Source: Uruburuella suis (GTDB taxonomy: Bacteria > Pseudomonadota > Gammaproteobacteria > Burkholderiales > Neisseriaceae). From it: a stretch of 64,000 bases of DNA. The first letter of the stretch is position 1. Every line of letters begins with the position of its first letter. Under the pieces are notes generated by a model. The model was not told where the DNA came from and did no database searches. It saw only the letters and a program-made list of their open reading frames with translations. The stretch lies in contig NZ_SLXE01000001.1 of the NCBI RefSeq assembly GCF_004341385.1, positions 154,850-218,849 on the forward strand, given 5' to 3'. Below are positions 9,482-16,991 of the stretch, one piece after another. Position numbers and translations under genes: made by a program.

Positions 9482-9511
9482 TTGGAAAAGTGCCGCATTC
9501 AGGGCTACAAT
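9482..9511 (+). promoter_or_regulatory. Candidate sigma-70 promoter for hfq
   Basis: TTGGAA at 9482-9487 and TACAAT at 9506-9511 are 18 bases apart, about 50 bases before the hfq start. This is inference from consensus match only. Confidence 0.45.
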
Positions 9512-9561
9512 CGGCGCGTACTTTCCCGAAACCTTAAAACCATAATAACGGAGTTTAAAAT

Positions 9562-9837
9562 ATGACCGCTAGAGGACAAATGTTACAAGATCCTTTCTTG
9601 AATGCCTTGCGTAAAGAGCATGTGCCGGTTTCAATTTATCTGGTCAACGGCATCAAGCTGCAAGGCCAGGTAGAATCGTTTGACCAGTATGTGGTGTTGC
9701 TGCGCAACACATCGGTAACGCAAATGGTTTACAAACATGCGATTTCCACCATCGTGCCGGCGCGCGCCGTGAGCCTGCAGCACGAGAAGCAGCAAGCCGC
9801 AGCGCCCGTGCAAGTGGAAACCCACTCCGCCGAATAA
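9562..9837 (+). CDS. hfq: RNA chaperone Hfq
   Basis: The product has 91 residues with the full Sm fold. Seen: Sm1 (VPVSIYLVNGIKLQGQVESFD), with the proximal-face residues, and Sm2 (YKHAISTIVPAR); a short Gln/Ala-rich C-terminal tail. Hfq forms hexameric rings that pair small RNAs with mRNAs. A good ribosome site (GGAG) lies 8 bases before the ATG. It is flanked by its own promoter candidate and an intrinsic terminator, so it appears monocistronic, unlike the miaA-hfq-hflX arrangement of enterobacteria. Confidence 0.98.
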   Translation: MTARGQMLQDPFLNALRKEHVPVSIYLVNGIKLQGQVESFDQYVVLLRNTSVTQMVYKHAISTIVPARAVSLQHEKQQAAAPVQVETHSAE

Positions 9838-9848
9838 GTTTTGCTCAA

Positions 9849-9878
9849 ATGCCTTACCGTTTTTTTGCGGTAAGGCAT
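9849..9878 (+). terminator. Intrinsic terminator after hfq (non-DUS)
   Basis: Arms ATGCCTTACCG and CGGTAAGGCAT flank a T-rich loop, followed by TTTTC. From here to nrdA (9879-10162) there is no gene; the NrdR-box candidates lie near its end. Confidence 0.85.
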
Positions 9879-10090
9879 TTTTCTATGCGCTATTTTAAGA
9901 GGGCCGACAAGCCCTGTTGCATGGCGCGTACAAAATTACACAATAATTATTTGCATCATTTTTAGGCAGCGGCCGCATGAAGAAATTCAGCAATGGCTGA
10001 ATACTCAAGGCGCTATGCCGACAGGGTGGGCGCAGCGCCGTTTGCGCCTCCCGAACAGGCAGTTTGTCAAGACTGGCAGGCCGTCTGAAA

Positions 10091-10138
10091 ATACATTATA
10101 TTGTGGTTTCCTCAGCAAGATACTACCGTATCTTGTGT
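10091..10138 (+). promoter_or_regulatory. Tandem NrdR-box candidates upstream of nrdA
   Basis: Box 1 at 10091-10106 (ATACATTATATTGTGG) matches the NrdR consensus ACACWATATATWGTGT at about 13 of 16 positions; box 2 at 10123-10138 (CTACCGTATCTTGTGT) matches at about 11. Their starts are 32 bases apart, three helical turns, the spacing known for NrdR-controlled nrd promoters. Box 2 ends 24 bases before the nrdA ATG. Sites are seen; NrdR control is inferred. Confidence 0.6.
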
Positions 10139-10162
10139 TTTTCAACTGGATGGGATTTGGCG

Positions 10163-12442
10163 ATGAACGCAGCAAGCAATCTGAAAGTAACCAAACGCGA
10201 CGGCCGGCTGGAGCCGATCAATCTGGATAAAATCCACCGCGTAATCAACTGGGCAGCAGCCGGTTTGGACAATGTTTCGGTGTCGCAGGTTGAGCTCAAA
10301 TCGCATATCCAGTTTTACAACGGCATCCGCACCGACGATATTCACGAAACCATTATCAAAGCTGCGGCCGACCTGATTTCTCAAGAAACGCCCGATTACC
10401 AATATCTGGCTGCGCGTTTGGCGATTTTCCATTTGCGCAAAATTGCTTATGGCCAATTCGAGCCGCCGCATTTGTTTGACCATGTGGGCAAACTCACCGA
10501 AGCGGGCAAATACGACCGCCATCTTTTGGCCGACTACAGCCGCGCCGAATTCGACGAGCTCAACGATTATCTCGACCACGAGCGCGACATGACCTTCTCT
10601 TACGGTGCCGTCAAGCAGCTCGAGGGCAAATATCTGGTGCAAAACCGCGTGAGCCGGCAAATCTACGAAACGCCGCAGTTTCTGTATATGCTGGTGGCGA
10701 TGTGTTTGTTTGCCAAATATCCGCAAGCCACGCGCTTGGCTTATGTGAAAAAGTTTTACGATGCCGTATCCACTTTTAAAATTTCATTGCCCACGCCGAT
10801 TATGAGCGGCGTGCGTACGCCCACGCGCCAATTTTCCAGCTGCGTGCTGATTGAGTGCGACGACAGCCTCGACAGCATCAACGCCACCACCAGCGCGATT
10901 GTGAAATATGTGTCGCAGCGGGCCGGCATCGGCATCAACGCCGGCCGCATCCGCGGCTTGGGCAGCGAAATCCGCGGCGGCGAAGCGCAGCACACCGGCT
11001 GCATTCCGTTTTTCAAAATGTTTCAGGCAGCAGTCAAATCCTGCTCGCAAGGCGGCGTGCGCGGCGGCGCGGCCACCTTGTTTTACCCGCTTTGGCATAT
11101 CGAAGTGGAAAGCCTGCTGGTGCTGAAAAACAACCGCGGCGTGGAAGACAACCGCGTTCGCCAGCTCGATTACGGCGTGCAAATCAACCGCCTGCTCTAC
11201 ACCCGCCTGATTAAAGGTGGCGATATTGCGCTGTTTTCCCCGCACGAAGTGCCGGGCTTATATGATGCATTTTTCGCCGATCAAGACGAATTCGAGCGTC
11301 TCTACACCCAATACGAGCAAGACCCTGCCATCCGCAAACGCATTGTGCCGGCCACCGAATTGTTTTCCATTCTGATGCAGGAGCGCGCCGGCACCGGCCG
11401 CATCTATATCCAAAACGTCGATCACTGCAACACCCACAGCCCGTTCGATCCGAGCGTGGCACCGGTGCGCCAATCCAATTTGTGTTTGGAAATCGCGCTG
11501 CCGACCAAGCCTTTAAACGACATCAATGATGAAAACGGCGAAATCGCGTTGTGCACTTTGTCGGCATTCAATCTGGGCGCGCTCGAAAGCCTGGATGAGT
11601 TGGAAGGCTTGGCCGATTTGGCCGTGCGCGCGCTCGATGCCTTGCTCGATTATCAGGATTACCCGATTAAAGCCGCCCAAATCGCCACCATGAACCGGCG
11701 CACGCTGGGTATAGGCGTGATCAACTATGCTTATTACCTAGCTAAAAACGGCGTACGCTACAGCGATGATTCCGCGCTCGGCCTCACCCACCGCACCTTT
11801 GAAGCGATTCAGTATCACCTGCTCAAAGCCTCGGTGAATTTGGCCAAAGAATACGGCGCCTGCCCGCTGTTTCACGAAACCACTTATGCGCAGGGCAAGC
11901 TGCCCATCGACACCTATAAAAGAGATTTGGATGCCGTTTGCCAAGAGCCGCTGCATCTGGATTGGGAAGGCCTGCGCGCCGAAATCGTGCAACACGGTTT
12001 GCGCAATTCCACCCTCACCGCGCTGATGCCGTCTGAAACCAGCTCGCAAATCGCCAATGCCACCAACGGCATCGAGCCGCCGCGCGGCTTGGTGTCGGTG
12101 AAAGCCTCGAAAGACGGCATTTTGAAGCAAGTAGTGCCCGAATTCGAGCGCTTGAAAAACCAATACGAATTGCTGTGGCAGATGCCGAACAACGACGGCT
12201 ATTTGAAGCTCGTGGGCGTGATGCAGAAATTTGTCGACCAGGCCATTTCTTCGAATACAAGTTACGACCCGCAGCGTTTTGAAGGCGGCCGCGTGCCGAT
12301 GAAGCAGCTTTTAAAAGACTTGCTCACCGCCTATAAATTCGGCCTGAAAACCCTTTACTACCACAACACCCGCGATGGTGCCGACGACACCCAGGCCGAT
12401 TTGCAAGACGACGGCTGCGCCGGCGGTGCATGCAAAATTTGA
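10163..12442 (+). CDS. nrdA: Class Ia ribonucleoside-diphosphate reductase alpha subunit
   Basis: The product has 759 residues and reduces NDPs to dNDPs together with NrdB. Seen: an N-terminal ATP-cone (KVTKRDGRLEPINLDKIHRV), the active-site SNLCLE with the thiyl-radical cysteine, the cysteine pair partner in FSSCVL, and the C-terminal redox pair in GCAGGACKI. The frame is open upstream to 10064, but ATG 10163 (MNAASNLKVTKRDG) fits the family and leaves the NrdR-box region free; its ribosome site is weak. The conserved LMPSETSS is encoded by bases holding an exact ATGCCGTCTGAA at about 12026. Confidence 0.97.
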   Translation: MNAASNLKVTKRDGRLEPINLDKIHRVINWAAAGLDNVSVSQVELKSHIQFYNGIRTDDIHETIIKAAADLISQETPDYQYLAARLAIFHLRKIAYGQFEPPHLFDHVGKLTEAGKYDRHLLADYSRAEFDELNDYLDHERDMTFSYGAVKQLEGKYLVQNRVSRQIYETPQFLYMLVAMCLFAKYPQATRLAYVKKFYDAVSTFKISLPTPIMSGVRTPTRQFSSCVLIECDDSLDSINATTSAIVKYVSQRAGIGINAGRIRGLGSEIRGGEAQHTGCIPFFKMFQAAVKSCSQGGVRGGAATLFYPLWHIEVESLLVLKNNRGVEDNRVRQLDYGVQINRLLYTRLIKGGDIALFSPHEVPGLYDAFFADQDEFERLYTQYEQDPAIRKRIVPATELFSILMQERAGTGRIYIQNVDHCNTHSPFDPSVAPVRQSNLCLEIALPTKPLNDINDENGEIALCTLSAFNLGALESLDELEGLADLAVRALDALLDYQDYPIKAAQIATMNRRTLGIGVINYAYYLAKNGVRYSDDSALGLTHRTFEAIQYHLLKASVNLAKEYGACPLFHETTYAQGKLPIDTYKRDLDAVCQEPLHLDWEGLRAEIVQHGLRNSTLTALMPSETSSQIANATNGIEPPRGLVSVKASKDGILKQVVPEFERLKNQYELLWQMPNNDGYLKLVGVMQKFVDQAISSNTSYDPQRFEGGRVPMKQLLKDLLTAYKFGLKTLYYHNTRDGADDTQADLQDDGCAGGACKI

Positions 12443-12561
12443 TGCGTTAACGAGCAGAGCAGGGCGGAACACAGCTTCCGCCTGTTGTGCCTTATGCGGC
12501 CGCGTGAGGCCGTCTGAATATATTATCCGAAAGCCCGATTATGTCTTGCGAACATTTAGTG

Positions 12562-13695
12562 ATGTCTTACAGCACCTTCAGCAAAGCCAAAAACAACGCC
12601 CTTTTGGAGCCGATGTTTTTCGGTCAGCCGGTGAATGTGGCGCGTTACGACCAACAGAAATACGAAATTTTCGAAAAGCTGATTGAAAAGCAATTGTCGT
12701 TTTTCTGGCGGCCGGAAGAAATCGACGTGTCGCGCGACCGCATCGATTACCAAAATCTGCCCGACCATGAAAAACACATTTTCATCAGCAACTTGAAATA
12801 CCAAACCCTGCTCGATTCGATTCAGGGCCGCAGCCCCAATGTAGGCCTGCTGCCTTTGGTGTCGATTCCCGAGCTAGAAACCTGGGTGGAAACCTGGTCG
12901 TTTTCCGAAACCATCCACTCGCGCTCCTACACCCACATCATCCGCAATATCGTGAACGATCCTTCGCTCGTGTTTGACGATATTGTCAGCAACGATTACA
13001 TCATTGCCCGCGCTGAAGACATCGCCTGCTATTACGATGATTTGATTGAATACACCCAGTATTACAACCTTTTGGGTGAAGGGCGGCACGAAGTAAACGG
13101 CAAAATCGTGCACATCCATTTGCGCGAGCTGAAGCAAAAGCTTTATCTTTGCCTGATGTGTGTCAACGTGCTCGAAGCCATCCGCTTTTATGTGTCGTTT
13201 GCCTGCTCGTTTGCCTTTGCCGAGCGCGAATTGATGGAAGGCAATGCCAAAATCATCAAGCTGATTGCCCGCGACGAAGCGCTGCACCTCACCGGCACCC
13301 AGCACATGCTTAACCTGATGCGCAGCGGTGTGGACGATCCTGAAATGGCCGAAATCGCCGCCGAATTGGAGCAGCAATGTTTTGATTTGTTTAAAACCGC
13401 TGCTTTGCAGGAAAAAGAATGGGCCGAATATTTGTTTAAAGACGGCTCCATGATCGGCCTGAATAAAGAAATCCTCGGCCAATATGTGGAATACATCACC
13501 AATCTGCGCATGGCTGCCGTCGGCCTGCAACCGGCTTTTGAAAGCGCCACGCAAAACCCGATTCCGTGGATTAATGCCTGGCTCTCATCCGATAATGTGC
13601 AGGTTGCCCCGCAAGAAGTGGAAATCAGCTCTTATTTGATCGGCCAAATCGATGCGGAAGTGAAGGCTGAAGATTTGGGCGATTTCGAGTTGTAA
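12562..13695 (+). CDS. nrdB: Class Ia ribonucleoside-diphosphate reductase beta subunit
   Basis: The product has 377 residues and carries the diferric-tyrosyl radical cofactor. Seen: iron ligands in WVETWSFSETIHSRSYTHI and LIARDEALHLTGTQHML, and the C-terminal tail that docks on NrdA. I chose ATG 12562 (MSYSTFSK) because it aligns with E. coli NrdB (MAYTTFSQ); an in-frame ATG at 12541 would add seven residues and has a slightly better upstream purine run, so it remains possible. It follows nrdA by about 120 bases and a single DUS. Confidence 0.96.
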   Translation: MSYSTFSKAKNNALLEPMFFGQPVNVARYDQQKYEIFEKLIEKQLSFFWRPEEIDVSRDRIDYQNLPDHEKHIFISNLKYQTLLDSIQGRSPNVGLLPLVSIPELETWVETWSFSETIHSRSYTHIIRNIVNDPSLVFDDIVSNDYIIARAEDIACYYDDLIEYTQYYNLLGEGRHEVNGKIVHIHLRELKQKLYLCLMCVNVLEAIRFYVSFACSFAFAERELMEGNAKIIKLIARDEALHLTGTQHMLNLMRSGVDDPEMAEIAAELEQQCFDLFKTAALQEKEWAEYLFKDGSMIGLNKEILGQYVEYITNLRMAAVGLQPAFESATQNPIPWINAWLSSDNVQVAPQEVEISSYLIGQIDAEVKAEDLGDFEL

Positions 13696-13715
13696 TAGCG
13701 CTTGTGAATAGACCC

Positions 13716-13878
13716 TAGGGTCTGTTCACAATTCATCCGCGAGTAAGATTTTGAGCGCAAAAGCGTGGCTGCAAGGCGAAAAGCACAGCAAGGTTGAACA
13801 CCTTGCGAGCATTTTCAACGCAGCAGGCGCGTTTTTGAGCCAAAAGATTGCCACGAGATGAATTGTGAACAGACCCTA
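13716..13878. repeat. MITE-like element, TAGGGTCTGTTCACA family, full-length copy
   Basis: A 163-bp element has near-perfect terminal inverted repeats TAGGGTCTGTTCACAATTC and complement, with TA at both edges. It codes for nothing. A fragment of another right end (TGTGAATAGACCCT) abuts its left edge at about 13703-13716. Relatives lie at 35521, 48484, 61427 and 63910. It fills most of the gap between nrdB and the ferredoxin gene. Confidence 0.8.
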
Positions 13879-14004
13879 GCCAGGGCTATTACAACAGGCC
13901 GTCTTTCATATTGATGAATCCGGCATTCATTAAACGGTCACGGTTTTTTTCTATGCTGTTCAGACGGCCTCAACTCAGGCCGTCTGAAACCATAAGGAAA
14001 AACC

Positions 14005-14385
14005 GTGCAGATTCATTTCCATCCCCGTGCCGCCGTATTGCCCAACCGTCTGTGGCAGGCAATGCTGCAACGATTGAACCCGAGCATGACCTTAATCACC
14101 ACCAACGATAAAATCTTCGAGCTGCAAGCGGGCGAAACCCTGCTCGACGGTTTGGAGCGCACCGGCCACGAAGTGGAATACCAATGCCGCAGCGGCTATT
14201 GCGGCGCCTGCCGCGTGAAATTGCGCGCAGGCAAGGTGGATTACGACGAGCTGCCGCTGGCTTTTGTCGGCCCCAATGAAGTGCTGCCTTGCTGCTGCCG
14301 CGTGAGCGGGCCGATAGAAATCGACTGCCGCGTCCGTGTACAAGAGCGGGATTTGTTTGACAGCGATTTGTTTGAAAACCAATAA
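14005..14385 (+). CDS. yfaE: YfaE-like [2Fe-2S] ferredoxin for NrdB cofactor maintenance
   Basis: The product has 126 residues. Seen: the plant-type ferredoxin cluster motif CRSGYCGAC followed by a further cysteine in PCCCRVSG, closely matching E. coli YfaE (CREGYCGSC, PCCCR). YfaE lies next to nrdAB in E. coli and regenerates the diferric-tyrosyl radical in NrdB; position here supports the same job. It has an N-terminal extension of about 30 residues over E. coli YfaE; an internal start at MTLITTND (14086) would give the short form. A 163-bp MITE separates it from nrdB, so co-transcription is uncertain. Confidence 0.88.
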   Translation: MQIHFHPRAAVLPNRLWQAMLQRLNPSMTLITTNDKIFELQAGETLLDGLERTGHEVEYQCRSGYCGACRVKLRAGKVDYDELPLAFVGPNEVLPCCCRVSGPIEIDCRVRVQERDLFDSDLFENQ

Positions 14386-14417
14386 AGCAGTTGCATCATC
14401 AAAGCAGTTGCATCATC
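14384..14417. repeat. Perfect 17-bp tandem duplication at the ferredoxin stop
   Basis: AAAGCAGTTGCATCATC occurs twice head to tail, the first copy starting within the stop codon. The protein is unaffected. Confidence 0.85.
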
Positions 14418-14452
14418 GAAAGGCCGTCTGAAAGGTTTCAGACGGCCTTTCG
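14417..14452. terminator. DUS-pair terminator after ferredoxin gene
   Basis: CGAAAGGCCGTCTGAAA and its complement flank a two-base loop. Confidence 0.8.
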
Positions 14453-14458
14453 TGATTT

Positions 14459-14581
14459 ATACCCGACCTAAAAAATAATACCCATTCAAAAAAGTAAGCT
14501 TATAAGGCGGCAAGCCAAAGACAGTACACCGCACGCGGCAAGGCGAGCCAACGCCGTTGGGTTATTTTTTAAGTTTGGTAT
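14459..14581. repeat. Correia-like small repeat (ATACC family, short form)
   Basis: Ends ATACCCGACCTAAAAAATAA and complement of TTATTTTTTAAGTTTGGTAT match at 17 of 20 bases. The interior (GACAGTACA.. GCGGCAAGGCGAG.. ACGCCGTTGG) resembles the core of the neisserial Correia repeat. It lies between the ferredoxin gene and the mlaC-like gene; the rest of that gap (14582-14724) holds only the mlaC upstream region. Confidence 0.65.
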
Positions 14582-14724
14582 TATTTACATGATTTACGGG
14601 CGTTTTATCCGAATAGGCTGGATAAAGCCGAAAAATTATACTATCGTGGGCAAGATAAACCCCCTTCACTGAAAACGCGGGCATTGCCTTTTATAAAACG
14701 CAAGCAACACAAAGGAGACAAACA

Positions 14725-15348
14725 ATGAATAAATTAATGGCCGTTTTAATGGCCGCACCGGTGGCCATTGTTGCCCCTTATGCCGCAGCCGCCACGGCCG
14801 CCCAACATCCGGCGCAGGTGCAATTCCAGCAAAATATGGATGCCGTGCTCGCTGTCGCGCGCAACCCGCAATTGAGCGAAGCGCAAAAAGTGCAGCGCAT
14901 CGACCGCTATGCCGACCAATATTTAGACTATCAACGCATTTCGGCACTGGCCGTGGGCTTGCCGTGGCGGCAATTCAACGCGCAGCAAAAAAGCGATTTT
15001 ATCGCCGCCTTTAAAAGCATGATGATTACCATGTATTCGCGCGCCGCCTTGATGGGCGCAGCAGATGCAAAAGTGACTTTGCTGCCGAAAATAATCGAGA
15101 GCAATAACAACCGCGTGGAAGTGTTTACTGAAGTGCGCAGCGGCACCGGCAATAAATATGAAGTGAGTTACCGCTTGTATCAAGTGGGGCAAACCTACAA
15201 AATCTACGATATCCGCGTTGACGGCGCCAGCATGGTCACGATTTACCGCAACCAGTTTAACGATTTAATCCGCCAGCAAGGCATTGATGGTACAATTGCA
15301 ACACTGCGCCAAAAAGGGCTGAAACCGGCAACACCTGCCGGCAATTGA
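14725..15348 (+). CDS. Orphan MlaC/Ttg2D-family periplasmic phospholipid-binding protein
   Basis: The product has 207 residues with a signal peptide (MNKLMAVLMAAPVAIVAPYAAA). The mature part has the MlaC fold signature: QYLDYQRISALAVGLPWRQF, FIAAFKSMMITMYSRAAL and YDIRVDGASMVTIYRNQF. MlaC ferries phospholipids between outer and inner membrane. A strong AAAGGAGA ribosome site precedes the start. No mlaA, B, D, E or F genes lie nearby, so this is either a paralogue of the operon-encoded MlaC or a relocated single copy; I cannot tell from this window. Confidence 0.85.
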   Translation: MNKLMAVLMAAPVAIVAPYAAAATAAQHPAQVQFQQNMDAVLAVARNPQLSEAQKVQRIDRYADQYLDYQRISALAVGLPWRQFNAQQKSDFIAAFKSMMITMYSRAALMGAADAKVTLLPKIIESNNNRVEVFTEVRSGTGNKYEVSYRLYQVGQTYKIYDIRVDGASMVTIYRNQFNDLIRQQGIDGTIATLRQKGLKPATPAGN

Positions 15349-15375
15349 TTTTATATTTAAATTTAATAAGATAAC

Positions 15376-15410
15376 ACAGGCCGTCTGAAACATTCTTTCA
15401 GACGGCCTGT
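15376..15410. terminator. DUS-pair terminator after mlaC-like gene
   Basis: ACAGGCCGTCTGAAA and TTTCAGACGGCCTGT are perfect arms with a five-base loop. Confidence 0.85.
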
Positions 15411-15707
15411 TGCCATGTTGACCAATATCAAACCAGCAGCAAGATAAGCTGGGTTTGACAGCAGCATTTATTGCACAAATATTACAGATTAAATATGATT
15501 ACATACATATACAAAAATTATAAATTGCATACGCAAAAAAATGAGCCGGTTTAAAATTAAAATTATTGAATATCAATAAGATATTATTTCGGCTTAATGA
15601 GTATTCCGTTTGTTGGAAAATAAAGTATGTCAATATTTGTATTGTAATTACGCCGCTGGCAAGCGGCACAGCCCTCAACATCATTTTCCTACATGGGAGA
15701 TTTACGC
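15411..15707 (+). promoter_or_regulatory. AT-rich leader of the porin-like gene with a 17-bp inverted repeat
   Basis: No gene is seen in this 297-base AT-rich stretch. TTGACA occurs at 15455-15460 without a good -10 at standard distance. A perfect inverted repeat TTATTGA-ATA-TCAATAA lies at 15563-15579 and could be an operator; it is shorter than the FNR consensus and I do not assign a regulator. Confidence 0.35.
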
Positions 15708-16805
15708 ATGAACGCTCAACGCACCTTAACCTTGCTGGCCGCCACCTTGTGCACAATGCCGGCATGGGCTGAAAACACAGCCGCCGCATTGGCTACCGGC
15801 GATGATTATATCAACGCCATTGATGATCGCGCACACGAGAAAAAAGGCTTTTTCGAAGACCGCTTTACCGCAGCCGGCACGCTGCGTTTCCGCATAGACG
15901 GCGGCGACACCCAATCCTCTTATGCCGGCAATGAAAACCAGCGCCCCGACAGCCAAAGCCATGCCAACTTGGAGTTGTGGCTTTCAGCCAAGCTGACCGA
16001 AAACTGGCGTGTTACCACCCAGCTGGAGCCGCAGATCAACCTGGAAAACGGCAAATTCAACGGCGACCATGATGTGCCGATGAACAAACTTTATGCAGAA
16101 GGCAAGGTTTACGACAAAGTGAAAACCCGTTTGGGTAAATTCGGCGCATTCTCTTCATACGGCCGCGTGCTCGATAATGAAATAACCGGTGCCGAGCTCT
16201 TTTTCGACTACAAATACCCCACCAAAATCGCCGCCGCGCGCATGACCAAGCATTTGAACGACAACCCGTGGGGCGTGGAAGTGCGCCGCGAATTTATCGC
16301 CTCGGCGCAAACCGTGGTGCCGGTAAACGATAAAGTGAATGTCGGCGCCACACTGGTTTACCTCAACGATTTGAAAAAGCCCGACAACCGCACGCAAAAC
16401 GCTGTGTTCGGCGAGGTGGGCATGGATGTGAAATTCAACGACGATTGGCGCTGGATGGCGGCCTATAGCCGCTCCAATATTGATGATGTGCGCGACAGCG
16501 CCGGCAAAAAAGTGTCGCCTGATGGCGTGTTTACCGAAGTGAAATACAAGCTGGCCGACATCAAAACCCGCAACAGCTACGATGTGTTTGCCAACTATCG
16601 CCGTGTGGGTGCCATGTCGGGCATTTCATCGGTAAACGATTATTCCAAAAACGTGCAGGGCGCGCAGCTGGGCTTTGATTTTGTGCCCTACAAAAACATC
16701 AAATTCAATGCATTCTACCTGCACGGCAAGCAAGTAAACGCCACCGCGGGCAACAGCAAACAAGATGTGAATGTGGTGCGTGCGCAAGTGGAATTTTTCT
16801 TCTAA
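15708..16805 (+). CDS. Porin-like outer membrane beta-barrel protein
   Basis: The product has 365 residues: a signal peptide cleaved after PAWA, then alternating amphipathic strands and a C-terminal aromatic end (QVEFFF) as required for BAM-mediated insertion. Motifs such as AAGTLRFRIDGGD and WLSAKLTENWRVTTQLEPQ fit the family of putative porins in Neisseriaceae. Start 15708 is preceded by GGGAGA seven bases away; ATG 15693 in frame is less likely. It stands alone between two terminators with an AT-rich leader. Substrate unknown; it is not PorA or PorB. Confidence 0.75.
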   Translation: MNAQRTLTLLAATLCTMPAWAENTAAALATGDDYINAIDDRAHEKKGFFEDRFTAAGTLRFRIDGGDTQSSYAGNENQRPDSQSHANLELWLSAKLTENWRVTTQLEPQINLENGKFNGDHDVPMNKLYAEGKVYDKVKTRLGKFGAFSSYGRVLDNEITGAELFFDYKYPTKIAAARMTKHLNDNPWGVEVRREFIASAQTVVPVNDKVNVGATLVYLNDLKKPDNRTQNAVFGEVGMDVKFNDDWRWMAAYSRSNIDDVRDSAGKKVSPDGVFTEVKYKLADIKTRNSYDVFANYRRVGAMSGISSVNDYSKNVQGAQLGFDFVPYKNIKFNAFYLHGKQVNATAGNSKQDVNVVRAQVEFFF

Positions 16806-16832
16806 CCCGAATCAATAGTATCCATTCAAATT

Positions 16833-16863
16833 CAGGCCGTCTGAAAAGCTTTCAGACGGCCTG
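16833..16863. terminator. DUS-pair terminator after porin-like gene
   Basis: CAGGCCGTCTGAAA and complement flank an AGC loop. Confidence 0.8.
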
Positions 16864-16991
16864 ATGATTTTTTTATGACACAGGCCAAATATCGCAGCGG
16901 CAGCGGTTTTCATCTGCCGGGAAAAAGCGTAATATTGTTAACTATTGCTTTATATTATTTTATCCGATCATCATCACAGAGAGGCGTTATC

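Noticed and set aside
9312..9545. 77-codon frame between der and hfq
   Set aside because: It translates DUS sequence (SDGL, RPSE) and overlaps the terminator and the hfq promoter candidate.
10064..10162. N-terminal extension of nrdA
   Set aside because: It would cover the NrdR-box region and has no family match.
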